DNA of 64,000 nt, from positions 1-64,000 of the forward strand of contig QJPP01001590.1 of NCBI GenBank assembly GCA_003996215.1, given 5' to 3'. This document shows, in pieces, positions 34,062 to 45,979 of the stretch. Position numbers and translations under genes: made by a program. The notes under the pieces were generated by a model. The model ran no database searches. It saw only the letters and a program-made list of their open reading frames with translations, and was not told the origin of the DNA. Numbering within the stretch: the first letter of the stretch is position 1; each line of letters starts with the position of its first letter. The stretch is from Jaltomata sinuosa. Lineage: Eukaryota > Streptophyta > Magnoliopsida > Solanales > Solanaceae.

Positions 34062-35535
34062 AAAGTTGAAAACTAATTCAAGATTATAACTCAACAATAT
34101 AAACTAATTCAAAATTTCCAACTTCACTATCAAATTCAAGAACCTAATTCAACAACCTAAAGTTGAAAATTAATTCAAGATTATAACCCAACAATATAAA
34201 CTAATACAAATTAATTTCCAACTTCCACTATCAAATTCAAAACCTAATTCAACAACCTAAAGTTAAAAACCAATTCAAGATTATATTTATAACTCAACAA
34301 TATAAACTAATTCAAAATTTCCAACTTCACTATCAAATTCAAGAACCTAATTCAACAACCTAAAGTTGAAAACTAATTCAAGATTATAACTCAACAATAT
34401 AAACTAATTCAAAATTTCCAACTTCACCATCAAATTTAAAAACCTAATTCAAGAACCTAAAGTTGAAAACTAATTCAAGATTATAACCCAACAATATAAA
34501 CTAATTCAATATTTCCAACTTCACTATCAAATTCAAGATCCTAATTCAACAACCTAAAATTGAAAACTAATTCAAGATTATAACCCAAAAATATAAATTA
34601 ATTCGAAATTTCCAACTTCACTATCAAATTGAAGAACCTAAATCAACAACCTAAGTTGAAAACTAATTCAAGATTATAACCCAACAATATAAATTAATTC
34701 AAAATTTCCAATTTCATTAACAAATTCAAGAACCTAATTCAACGACCTAAAGTTGAAAACTAATTCAAGATTATAACCCAACAATATAAACTAATTCAAA
34801 ATTTTAAACTTCACTATCAAATTCAAGAAGCTAATTCAACAACCTAAGTTGAAAACTAACTCAAGATTATAACCCAACAATATAAATTAATTCAAAATTT
34901 TCAACTTCACTATCAAATTGAAGAACCTAAATCAACAACTTAAAGTTGAAAATTAATTCAAGATTATATAACTCAACAATATAATCTAATTCAAAATTTC
35001 CAACTTCACTATCAAATTCAAGAACCTAATTCAACAACCTAAAGTTGAAAACTAATTCAAGATTATAGCCAACAATATAAACTAATACAAAATTTACAAC
35101 TTCACTATCAAATTCAAGATCCTAATTCAACAACCTAAAGTTGAAGTCAACAACCTAAAGTTGAAGACTAATTCAAGATTATAACCCAACAATATAAATT
35201 AATTCAAAATTTCCAACTTCACTATCAAATTCAAGAACCTAATTCAACAACCTAAAGTTGAAAACTAATTCAAGATTATAACTCAACAATATAAACTAAT
35301 TCAAAATTTTCAACTTCACTATCAAATTCAAGAACCTAATTCAACAACCTAAAGTTGAAAACTAATTCAAGATTATAATCCAACAATATAAACTAATAGA
35401 AAATTTCCAACTTCACTATCAAATTCAAGATCCTAATTCAAGATTATAATCCAACAATATAAATTAATTCAAAATTTCCAACTTCACTATCAAATTCAAG
35501 AACCTAATTCAACAACCTAATGTTGAAAACTAATA
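34062..35535. repeat. About 98-bp minisatellite, 15 copies, in CACTA-2
   Basis: Head-to-tail units containing AACCTAATTCAACAACCTAA, AGTTGAAAACTAATTCAAGA and CAACTTCACTATCAAATTC. The marker CAAGATTATA occurs 15 times. Most periods are near 95-105 bp, with shorter or extended units near 34260, 35130 and 35420. CACTA-1 has a degenerate form of the unit at about 6850-6890 but no such array. Confidence 0.9.
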
Positions 35536-36004
35536 TAAGAACTTAATTCAAGAACCTAATTCATACTTAAAATCAAGAGCCTAAGATATTTACTATACTC
35601 ACAAATTCTAAAATCAAATTCAAGTTCAAACTTCTCAATTTCAAGTTCAAGTTCCAACTTCTCAATTTCAAGTTCAAGTTCACAAATTCAATTATATGAA
35701 TTATCAAATGTTCATAACTATTATTCAAGATTCATAACTAGCAATATTCATAATCTAACATTAACTTAAAATAAATGACAAAAACTAATTTAAAGATTCA
35801 AAACTAACTAAGTTGCTAATAATAACAAAAATATCAAATAAATCCTAACTTAAAATTTTAAATACTATTAATTCAAGTTCTAATCTACATAACAACTAAA
35901 AATATTATTAATCTAACATTAACCTAAAATAAATGTAATGTAATTGAAAAAAAAAGTAAAAAAATCTAACCTTGAATTTTAAATAAGGCCTAACCGGAAA
36001 ATTA

Positions 36005-36130
36005 ATGATGGAGAAGGAAGGAGGCAGCGTGGAGGTGGTGGAAGCGGCGGCAGGTGTGGAGATGTAGAGTTGTGGAGGTGTGGAGGTGTGTGGAGGTGTG
36101 GAGAAGATAGAAGAGAAGAGAGAAGAGGAA
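36005..36130. repeat. Purine-rich strip of CACTA-2
   Basis: GGAGGTGTGGAGG-like repeats, the counterpart of the CT-rich stretch of CACTA-1 at 5861-6075 in reverse. Low complexity, not a gene. Confidence 0.65.
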
Positions 36131-36164
36131 AATGGAGGAGTGACCCGATCTGGGTCACTTTATT

Positions 36165-36560
36165 TTTTAAAAAGCGACGGACAGCATCGCTTTTGTCCGT
36201 CTCTTTTTTAAATGAGTTGACCGCGTATTGACAAAAAAGCGATGGACAAAAGCAACGCTGTCCATCGCTTTTCTATTTTTTTAATATAAATTAAATTTTA
36301 AAGAAAGCGACGGACAACGTTCCTTTCTTTAAAATTATTTTTTAATTTTTTTTAATAATTGTGACGTTGTTCGTCGCTTATAATAAAAAATAAAAAATAT
36401 TTAATTATAAATAATTTTGGCACAAAAATTTGCCAAAAAAAGTGACCGACAAAGAGACGTTGTCCGTCGCTTTTGTAAAAAAATAATTATAAATTAAAAA
36501 AATAGAAAAGTGACGGACAACGTCGCTTTTTTCGTTGTTTTTCAGGAGCGATGCTATCCG
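36165..36560. repeat. CACTA-2 right subterminal repeats
   Basis: At least eight motifs such as AAGCGACGGACA and TTGTCCGTCGCTTTT spaced 30-70 bp apart in AT-rich DNA, in both orientations. Adjacent motifs form snap-back pairs such as GTGACGGACAACGTCGC near 36510. Confidence 0.8.
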
Positions 36561-36605
36561 TCGCTTTCCTATCTGTCCCTTTTTGAGCTGTTTTTAGTAG
36601 TGAAA

Positions 36606-37340
36606 CAGTATTGGAGAACCCCAAGGTGAAGCACTTGGATAGATAAAACCCTTATCTAAGATTTCTTGAAGCTGAGTCTTAAGTTCCCTCAACTCTTCCA
36701 GAGCCACGCGATATGGAGGAATAGAAATTGGATGAGTGCTCGGCTCCAAGTCAATACAAAAATCAATGTCTCTGTTCGAAGGCATACCAGGCAAATCTGC
36801 CGGAAACACCTTTTGAAATTCTAAAACAACAAGAACTGACTCAATGGATAGGGACTCCACACTATCATCCCAGAGATGAGCCAAGAAGGCCAAACACCCT
36901 CTCCTTACAAGCTTCCTAGCCCGAACAAAGGATATGATTTTATCCGTCTTAGGCCTGTACACCCCTTCCCACTCTAGCATATCCTTACCCATAATTTCTA
37001 GAGCCACAGTCTTATTGTTACAATTCAATACTGCATGATAAGGATATAACCAGGTCATGCCCAAGATAACATCAAAATCTAACATGTCCAGGATAACTAA
37101 ATCTACCCAAGTCTACAACCCCACAAACATCACAAAACAAGTACGATAAACATGAGTCACTATCACAGACTCTCCATCCGGGGTGGAAAAATGGATAGGG
37201 GAATCAAGGATATCACAAATCAAATCCAGACCCAAAGCAAACTTCACAGAAACATAAGGGTATGTAGAACCTGGGTCAAAAAGTACAGAATCCATCCTAT
37301 CACAGACAAGAATTATAGATGTGATCACCGCGTTTGACGC
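36606..37340 (-). pseudogene. C protease and reverse-transcriptase N-terminus
   Basis: The protease active site DPGSTYPYVS lies near 37250-37290 (37113-37529 frame). It is followed by a frame change near 37113 and the protease-RT linker LDFDVILGMTWLYPYHAVLN. The 36594-37085 frame then leads into reverse transcriptase (VFPADLPGMP, IDFCIDLEPSTHPISIPPYR, GFIYPSASPWGSPILF). The last codons lie against CACTA-2; the next residues of the same domain begin at 33390, on the other side. The protease catalytic triad is intact. Confidence 0.88.
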
Positions 37341-38855
37341 CTCAACCTCAGACTTCCCTAGAAAAGCATAACAGTGAGCTCGGTCATCAATCCGAGTAAC
37401 TTCCCTGGCCGGCTGTGCCCCTCCTCTGCTTGCGCCATTGTTACCCTTGTCTCTCCGACCTCCCTGAAAGTTACCTCGCCTACCCTGTGGATGACCTCTA
37501 GCATAGCCACCTCTACCTGCTGGAACCAAAGCCTTGGACTACTGCTGAGCCTGATTACCCATCTGTCTATGAGGGCACTCCCTCTTAAAGTGGCCCAGAT
37601 CACCACAATGGAAACACCCGCGATCAAGCGTAGGACTGCTGGTGGATGTGTAAGAAGCTCCCTGACCTCTAGGAGATAAGAACTCCTGGCTAGCCCTCGG
37701 ATGACCACATGTGGAAGCTGGCAGAGCTGACTGAATAGGACAGGCAGAGTACACCTGCTGATCATGGACCCTGGAGTACAAACCACTGAAATTCCCATTG
37801 TTTTGGTACTTCTTGGCTAACACTTTAGCCTGCCCAACCTGCCTGACCCCTTCTAACTTCTTGACATAGTCTGTGACCTCATTGAAGCTCTTCTCCGCTA
37901 AAGTCATATGCACGGACAACACTTTCAATTCAGTATTCAAACCTTTCACAAACAACTAAATCCTCTCATCTTCGGTACCCAACAACTGAGTAGCAAAATG
38001 ATACAAGGCATGAAACTTGTCCTCATAAGAGGAGACCGATATGCTACCCTGTTCCAGAGCCAAGAACTCATCCTTTTTGCAATACCTCAAGGTGCGTGAC
38101 ACATACTTCTCCCGGAAGAGAGCATGAAACTCTTTCCAAGCCAGTGGAGGCAAAGGCGATGACCGACATTCCACAAAAGACCTCAACCATTGCTTAGGAT
38201 CACCCTGCAGCTGAAAAGTGATGAACTCAACCCCATGCTGTTGCACAATGCCCAGCTTGTGCAACCTCTCATAACAGTACAATATGAACTCATAAGCATC
38301 TTCCTTCTCAGTACCCTAAAATGTAGGAGGTTTCAGCTTAAGGAACTTAGTCAGCATCTCGTGCTCATTCCTTGTCATAACCAAACCTAACATTGGCCTT
38401 AAAAAGTCATTTGTTCCCGACATCGCATCCATCCTAGGAGTTGTAGTAACCACTGGTTGGGTGTCCAAAACCTGATCTGCAATACCCACAGGGGTGGCTC
38501 CATCACCAACAAGTCCACTAAGAAAGCTCCACACCTGTTGAAATGCTTCAGGCATGATAGGGGGAAGGCCTGTACCTCCAGCCGGTGCTGCCTCCGCCTG
38601 TTCTACGCCCTCCTCAATAGAAACCTCAACTTCGTCTTTGACCTGATCCTGGGGTGGGGAAGGGGTCGCCTCATGTGCTTCTGTGGCTTCTTGAGCTCCA
38701 CCCCTAGCGGCTGCTCTACCTCGACCCCTACACCTACCCCTTCTTCTTCCTCTGACAACCAGACCCACTGTTCTTGCTCCTTTGTTTATCGTATTAACGA
38801 TCTGCAGACAGAAGAGTGAAAGATTTAGATACCAATTTGTATCACCAGATACCAA
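37341..38855 (-). pseudogene. C gag (capsid / nucleocapsid)
   Basis: Frames 38316-38855 (Arg/Gly-rich N-terminus, then MSGTNDFLRPMLGL and FLKLKPPTF), 37956-38282 (YCYERLHKLGIVQQHGVEFI, WLRSFVECRSS, EFHALFREKYVSRTLR) and 37539-37955 carry the capsid core. A full zinc knuckle, CFHCGDLGHFKRECP, lies at about 37573-37617. The frames are separated by single stops or shifts near 38300, 37955 and 37535. The order and spacing are those of chromovirus Gag. The true start codon is unclear. A purine/Gly-rich tail (37400-37530) joins protease. Confidence 0.88.
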
Positions 38856-39018
38856 TTGGAATCAAGTTATAGCATGAAGGAAGAAAGAAGAGATAGTTGT
38901 CCTAAAGTCCTATAGCCTCTCAAAAAATGTATAGACATCTCTATACCGTTCCGCGAGACTCTACTAGACCCATTTTGGTATGATGAGATCAACAAACCTA
39001 GGGCTCTGATACCATCTT
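38856..39018 (-). other. C leader with primer binding site (39003-39014)
   Basis: Short untranslated leader between gag and the 5' LTR. The minus strand reads TGGTATCAGAGC at 39003-39014, four bases from the LTR edge, matching initiator tRNA-Met. Confidence 0.8.
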
Positions 39019-41204
39019 TGTCACAACATAGACAATTGTGAGTGGCACGTACCCAATACCCCCCGGTGAGCGGACCAATACCGACCCAAAACTTAGCAAA
39101 ATCTAACAACTCAAAACCAGTTTGCATAAATAAACTAACATTCAACATCTTAAATACTAAAACAATAGCGGTTTGCAAAAAAACCACCCTAGAACCTAAA
39201 GGTCACCATAACAAAACATCTACCAAGTCTAGAGTACGGGGATGAAACACCAAAACAAAATAAAGTTTAAGCCCGAAACAAATGGGCTACAACTAAGAGA
39301 GGAAAACAAGGTAGCTCGACCAAAGTAGCTGACCCTTGAGATCTGGAAATGCTAGGACTACAAGTGAGGTCATGCATCAGCCGTCGAAAGATTGCTTGTA
39401 CTAAAAAAAAGCAAGTACAGGATCAATACACAACCACCGTGTACTGGTAGGATAATCGGCTAGTTCCAATAAACCAGATATGAATAGTAAACAAACACTG
39501 AGTAAAGCCAGGTAAACATATAAACAAGCCAACACTATAACTAGATAACCAGTCTCTTCCTTAGCCTTTAACCACATGAAAACAATTAACAACCATTAAC
39601 AACACTCAATGACAATAACATATATCCTTTCCACCTAGTCCGGACCCACCAAGGATCCCACTAACACTACCTAAGTGTTAAACATGCAACCCTGGTCTAC
39701 ACAAAGACCAACCTCACATTTAAATACAATTACCCGGTCTCTCATGGACCATATGCAATAATCACAATTTAAGAATACAACCCGGTCCACTCATGGAACC
39801 ATCATTAGAATACAATCAATGCAATAAATCAAACTCGTACCAGGCGTGATACCCGAGCCAACCGATATATATATAACCCATACCAGGCGTGGTACTCGAG
39901 CAAACTAATATTATTCCCATACCAGGCATCGTACCCGAGCCAACCAATATGTGACCTGTACCAGGCATGGTATCCGAGCCAACCGAATATCACACAATCC
40001 AACAGTCAATAAACAATGAACAAAATGCACTTGTAAACCAACAAGCAACAACACCTAGTTCATTTCACAAGACTGATAACAGGACAATTAGACATCCATA
40101 AGCCATTCCCTAAACCTGCAACTCATATAATACTAAGCATTAGTACATAAACACATTGCACATTGAGAAATAATAACCATCACCCACCTCGAATTATTCA
40201 ACAACTCTATTGAACTTCCCAAAGCTCTTCCTTTTTCTTGGTCTAAAACAACATACAATAACTACAATCAATTAACAGGCCTAAAATACCCGGATTATAC
40301 TAAATCATGATCCCCCAGGCCAAACTATGATTATTCCACCCATTATCAGGCTTTCCCATCATTAATTCACCTAATTATATTATTTTTCTTATGAATACAT
40401 TTAGAGAATTATGGCTAAGTGATCATAACTCAACAATAACGTGAAGACCCAAGAACTTCTATGCCCTAGAATCCCCTTTTCCCTGAATTCTACCATTTCT
40501 ATGTAATTCCAAACTTTCCCCCAAGTCCACAACTAGCGATTCTACTCCATTGGAATTAAAGTACTAAGTTGGGGGGTAGAATCCTTACCTTTGGGATGAA
40601 AAATGATGCATAACGGAGTAAGTTTGCCTAGAATCGCCCTGCCCTTCTCCAAAATACAGTTGAGGAAAAATTAAATATTTTGGGGAAGTTTCTGCATTAA
40701 ATCCTGACTCGGTCCACTATAGCGGTACACTGCTATAGCGCTGCCATCATAATGGAACCTATTGCTATGGTGGTGCTGACCAAGTTTGACTTTCTCTATA
40801 TCATACATTTATCAACTATAGTGGTCACTGCTATCGCACTGCGACCATGCTCGTCACGGGTAGAAACTCAAGAATTTTTCCAAAAGGGCCCATTTTACAA
40901 CACACCTTCAATTCTAGATGTTCCAAAATAACCTCTTGATGTCAACCTCGATACTAGGAGTTCTACTTACCCAAATCCACTTCTGAAAAGTCCCCTGGAC
41001 TCCTTTATATCTTAGCTAATGGAAAAACTAGTTTACTACAAGACATATTACCCAATCCTTACCCAAATTTCCCTAAACCATACCTTGCTCAGAAACCATC
41101 CGAGATTAGCTTAGCCTAGAATTTTCAACTCCCAAACCCGGAAGTTTCCTAACCCAAAATTTAGCACAAAAAGTTTACCCATAATGACAGACCCGGTTGT
41201 TAAA
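39019..41204 (-). repeat. C 5' LTR
   Basis: TGTCACAACATAG to GTTGTTAAA, where the terminal CA has become AA. It carries the minisatellite (39836-39987), the decayed palindromic cluster (40708-40842) and TATA-like ATTTAATGC near 40694-40702 (minus strand). Confidence 0.88.
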
Positions 41205-42484
41205 TATTTAGACACTGATGAAGAGAAAATGGCTATGTTTGTGCAAAGCTTCAAGAAGTTTTTCAAGAAAGAAAATTCTTGGTAAAAGGAATTTCATAAC
41301 AAAGGAAAATCAACTAAAAATTTCCAGTTCAACAGGTGCTTTAAATGTGGAAACTTGGATCACATGATTAAAGATTTTCTATTGTTGAAGGAAGAGCAAA
41401 ATAAGGATCGTTCAAATTTCAAGAAGATGCAAAAGATTGCTGCAAAAGATTTTAAAAGGCAATGAAGGAAACTTGGGGAGAAACCTCTGATGAAGAATCA
41501 AGTTATGAAGGTGAAGATGATGGAATGATAGCTCTCATGGCTAGGAGTGACTCCAAATACTATGATGAATCCTCTTAAGGTAAGTCTAGATGAACTTAAA
41601 GCTCAGGTTCACAACTTATCCAAGAATAAAGTTGTGAATCTTTTACTTTCTTGAATGGATGAATTTCATCATGTGAGTGTGAAAAGAGTGAATTATCCAA
41701 ATCTCTTTCAAGTTTAAAATCTGATTGCAAAGCTTTTAAGAAATACAAATCTAAACTGAAAACATTCAACGGAACACATACTGGTGAAAACAGCAAACTG
41801 GAGGGAACAATGTCTTCTCTAAAAGCTAAAATTGTTAATCTGAAGAAAGTTCAAACTCTGAGCAAAGGAAAAGTTAGAACTGATCAAAAGTCTCTTGAAT
41901 ATGAAATTGCTACTTTGAAAATGGATTTGAATAAAGAGGTTAGAAAAAATTCAGAGCGTCAAGAGACTTCGAAAATTGTTAATTCTGAAACCTTGCAATG
42001 ACGAGAAAGTGGAACAAATATACTGAAGCTTTTAATTGGATAAATGAACATCACAATCGATATCATAATGGTCTTGGCTACAAAAGCAAGTGAGCTAGAT
42101 GGGATGTCAAAAGAAAATATGTTGGCCTGCCCGAATACTTCTTATGTAGTCACTATGGACACACAGGACACTACACGTTTGAATATTTACCCAAAATAAA
42201 AGTTCTTGGGAAAAATGAAAATATTGTAAAATGGATTAGAAAAGATATGCCTTATAATGTTTCTTAAGGAAAGGGACCGAAAAAAGTTTGGGTTCCTAAA
42301 TTTCACACGTAATCTAGTTTTGCAAGCTAAGATGAGAGGGAGCAACTAATGATAATACTTGAATTATTATAATGGTTGCTCAATGCACATGAATAGTAAT
42401 TAAAAATAAATCCTCTCACTAATAGACTACAAAGGACTGAGTGTGGTATCTTAAAAGAAAGGTAAGATAGGTAAGTCATACTCC
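41205..42484 (+). pseudogene. E gag, C-terminal part, up to protease start
   Basis: Resumes the copia gag broken at 24132: LDTDEEKMAMFVQSFKKFF, then a nucleocapsid knuckle at 41338-41379 (CFKCGNLDHMIKDF) in which the last Cys is Phe. A Lys/Glu-rich coiled-coil-like stretch follows at 41810-42001, as in SIRE Gag. A second decayed knuckle is near 42140 (CSHYGHTGHYTFEY). GKGPKKVWVPKFHT near 42267-42310 then matches the segment that precedes protease in SIRE elements. Many stops. A2 interrupts at 42484; the junction is ACTCC. Confidence 0.8.
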
Positions 42485-45400
42485 TGTCGCGACCCAATTT
42501 CTCAGTCATGATGGCACCTACAACCCCCCAGTAGGTGAACCAATACCCGTAGCCCGAAATAGTTAGTAATGAGCTACCTTCTAACAGTTTAAGCGAAAGA
42601 ACAAATAAATAAACAGAAGCAAGGGAACGATATGAAGAAAATAAATAACTAGAGAAGTATAAATACAAAGCGGAAGCTAAACCACCTAAAACCTAGTATC
42701 ATAGCGTATAAGAGCCCAATCTACATAAAGAGTACAAAGGATCCAAGTGTAATATACATACACCATGTCTCCGAAGCTATAAGAGTACAAAATATACAAA
42801 AAAATAAACTAGAGTCAAGCTCCGGTCGCCAAGAGCTCACGCTCAATCTGTACATCACAAAAATAGCACCCCGCACGAGTCTCCGTTGCTCTAACAGCGG
42901 TGGCCCATACTAGGATCTGCAGCAGAAGACGCAGAGTGTAGAGTGAGCACCAAATGCGGAGCATAAGGTACCTAGTAAGTATCATAGGCCAAAACATATA
43001 AGGTAAAAGAGCAATAGCAGACAGAATAGAACTAAGCAATCATAGAAATCAACGAAAAGGTACACAAGAACTAGCCCAGAGGGAAGACAATGGAAAACAA
43101 CATACAAGGCTACCAAGTAGAACATATACACAATATGCATGGGTGAAAGTAAGAATGAAGCACCTAGGATCCTCGCAAAAATAGTATATATGCAGCTGTT
43201 CAAAAAATAGATGGTATAGCGGTAACCTCAAGATTAAAGTATGGGAGAGAAGAATAAAGGTAGACATGCTCGGAAAACAGGAATTCGTAACCAGCCAAAA
43301 CATACCAATCTCAAATCCAGAAGTAACAGCCTAGTAGTAACCCAATTCCACACTTATAACCGTAATGGAGAATAATTCCGAAATCAAATAACAAGAGTCT
43401 ACCTACAGTCCCCCGGCCGCCCATACAACCAAGGAATACAATCAAGTGAAAACAAACCCTCCAGAATCCCATACTACCGGAGCATAAAATCAACAAACAA
43501 CAAACAAGGGTGGAATCTCAAACAATGTATGATATGATGCATGATAACCTCAGGGTGAAATAGAACCCTGTGTGTACCTCCTTCGGTGCCGATCGGGCCT
43601 AGCAGGTAGGTTCCATGGAAGGAAACAGCCCGTATACCTCTACTCCACCGCATACCCTTCCCCAGCACACACAGCCCAAAGCCTCAAGCCTGGAGCATCG
43701 AGGTCCATGGAGGTCCCGGACCCTATACTAAAACTCAAAATCAAAATGTGTCCTCCAGAATTGAGTCTGGGTTCAAGCCAGTGGCTAAGTCTCAAATACG
43801 CATGCCTAGACCCTGTCTAGGACTAAAGCAGTGAAAAAATGTCTCAAAAACCCCTCTAAGGGCGCTCGGGCATAACCGAGTCTAAAACAGTAGTAAAATA
43901 TCTCAAATGCTTAACCCGGCCGAGCCTAAAGTCATTTCAAATCAATAAGAAAACTCAGCTAGCACTCCAACCCGGTCGATCTAGAAATAGTAGTAAGATC
44001 ATGATAAAAACCATATTTTAAATCTTCTTTTTACCCCAATAAGATCCATGTATCAAGTCAAATAATTTCCAAATCTAATTTCATTGAAAATGGGCCCCCG
44101 AGGCCATGCAAGTTTAAGAAAACAGTCCCAGTAGGCTCGAAGCCTAAACCATAGTAAAATGTGGGAAAATCTCTTTATATGCATGGAAATGATATGATCA
44201 ACACACAATAGCCGTGCAGCAGCTCACAATAACCTATCAGTCCTGCACAGGCTCCCAAATCTACTCAGCAAGCATAACTAGCCTAGAAGGATAATTCTAT
44301 GTCCGAAACTCGTGGACATTCCCAATGATCCCACCGTCTATGTTCCAGAGTCAACAAGGTCTCACAGGACCACCAGGGTAATAATATCAAGTAATAAGAG
44401 TATTACACACAACGGAGGAAAGAAGTGGACAAATCATGGAAAAACGGTCAAGGTCTGTGGTACCAACCTAATAACCCAACCAAAGGACGACAACTAGCAC
44501 AATTTTACCCAATATATGCCAAGTCTAGGAGGTTAGACTGTAAACTACCTTTCGTCCGACGACAAGCTGTGGGAATGATGATATTCGGGGTCGAGCTGCT
44601 CCGAGAAGCTCCGAACAAGAATCAAACTATCAAATTCATGAATAAAATATTTAAACGAGTCTAACGATACCTATGTTGCTACAATTATAGCCGGATCGAT
44701 ATCCGGGTCAAAAGCAGGCCTGCAGGGCCCACACCCAAAACCAAAAATGAAAAGAACCACGACTAACCCAACGATGCCAAGAAGGCATGCTCCAAATTTG
44801 AGCACAATTGGCCAAGGGAAGTGTGCCAAAATAGCCCGCAAAAGTTGGAGTTTAAGGAATAGAATTTCAAAAATAAAAATGGAAACTAAGAAAGAATTAC
44901 TTACCACAAGGATGGAATTCAGGCCAAGACGAAGAATTCTTCACCCTAACGAGCATGCACAAGCTTAGAGGCAGCCACTACAACAAAATCCAAGCTTTGG
45001 ATATGAGCATCAATGGAGGATTTTTAGAGAAAAGACAAAGAAGCAATTTGGGGAAGAAGACTTACCAAGATACGAAGGAGCACGGATAATCGACGAACAA
45101 TTAATTCCCCAAGGCTTAGAACTGAATTGGAGCAAATGATGGAGAGAATTTTTAGTTTTAGGGTGAGAGGTGTGGAGAAATGGCTGGAACAATGAACATT
45201 CAGCAATTTATAGCTGCTGGAAAACGGCCAGCGCCATCGGTACTGAAGGCCTACCACAGGCCAGCTACAGGCCAGTGCGATCGCACTGCCTGGGCACCGT
45301 TGGCGCTGAAGGCTGGCCTGCAACTATTTTTCAACAATTTTTGGAAACTCTTTGGGCATTCTGGGCACAATCAGAACCCGATATTTAAAAACCAATAATG

Positions 45401-45979
45401 CTAATAGAGTGGAAATGACATTACGGACTCAACGGAATCGACAAAACTTCCATACGAGGTCATTTCAAAGAAATGTTGACCCAAGTCAACACTAATGTAA
45501 AGTAACTCAAAGGCTCGAAATGAGTTCGGCTCACCCAAAACCCGAACCAACCACCTTTCTAGCCCAAACTCAACATTCTGGAGCTGATAGAATTGTCGAA
45601 TTTCGAATCCGATCATCGAAAGTCACCCAAAGTTACACTTTCAACTCTTAATGGCCTGAAAACTGAGAGAACAACACAAAACCCATACCAAAAGTTCTCA
45701 GGCCTCAACTAAAGGTCCAACTAGACCAAACTCAATGCTCCGGAGCTAATATAACTGTCAGAATTCAATTCCGAGCAAATTAGCTAAGCATGTTGACTAA
45801 AGTCAACGATATTCTAAGTTTAAGCTCTAAAACAGGCAAATGGCCCAAACGACCAAATGAACGACCAGGGCACCAAACTACCGATCCCAGCAAGACATAA
45901 ATGACTTGGGGCCGCTACAGAAAAGCTCTAACAGTACAATAAATGCGTAAATATGAAGATGACTGAAAGGGTCATCACA
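42485..45979 (-). repeat. A2 3' LTR
   Basis: TGTCGCGACCCAATTTC to GGGTCATCACA. Substitutions against 51206-54701 are common by eye. It includes a palindromic GC-rich cluster (45215-45330) and TATA-like TATAAAT at 45206-45212 (minus strand). No genes; short open frames are LTR reading. Confidence 0.93.
45206..45330 (-). promoter_or_regulatory. A2 TATA-like box with upstream palindromic cluster
   Basis: On the minus strand TATAAAT (45206-45212) is preceded by GC-rich self-complementary words: GCCAGCGCC, AGGCCTACCACAGGCC, GTGCGATCGCAC, GGCACCGTTGGCGC and AGGCTGGCCT. The 5' LTR copy (53931-54040) keeps the TATA and words such as CGCGATCGCGC. This is the only GC-rich island of the LTR. A regulatory role is inferred from position. 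Confidence 0.55.

Larger units (their letters stand above)
33394..36602. mobile_element. CACTA-2: non-autonomous CACTA transposon, both ends present
   Basis: Terminal inverted repeats CACTACTAAAAA (33394-33405) and TTTTTAGTAGTG (36591-36602), with the 3-bp target duplication AAA at 33391-33393 and 36603-36605. The target is a Phe codon of the C reverse-transcriptase gene (TTT on the coding strand). Subterminal repeats occupy about 33410-33680 and 36165-36560. The 3.2-kb body holds a 15-copy minisatellite and a purine-rich strip, with no transposase. It shares sequence with CACTA-1 over both ends, so the same transposase probably moved both. Confidence 0.93.
24133..41204 (-). mobile_element. 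C: Ty3/gypsy chromovirus containing G and CACTA-2
   Basis: LTRs at 24133-26333 and 39019-41204, tRNA-iMet primer site at 39003-39014, and a gag-protease-RT-RNase H-integrase-chromodomain order on the minus strand. This order and the C-terminal chromodomain fit Tekay/Del-type chromoviruses. G (27095-31393) splits integrase and CACTA-2 (33394-36602) splits reverse transcriptase. Removing both leaves an element of about 9.6 kb. The right LTR terminus is mutated (TTGTTAAA for TTGTTACA), and I could not establish a target duplication: AATTC on the left, no clear match on the right. Insertion was into E gag. Confidence 0.9.

Noticed and set aside
34062..35535. Regular repeats considered as a CRISPR array
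   Set aside because: Units are contiguous tandem copies without distinct spacers, inside a plant transposon.
37374..37679. 101-codon plus-strand open frame
   Set aside because: Antisense of the C gag/nucleocapsid region; no independent support.
37358..37798. 146-codon minus-strand open frame in C
   Set aside because: An alternative frame of gag; the neighbouring 37539-37955 and 37113-37529 frames contain the knuckle and protease motifs.
41205..41209. Target duplication for element C
   Set aside because: Left flank AATTC (24128-24132) does not match the right flank, and the right LTR terminus is mutated, so no duplication is claimed.
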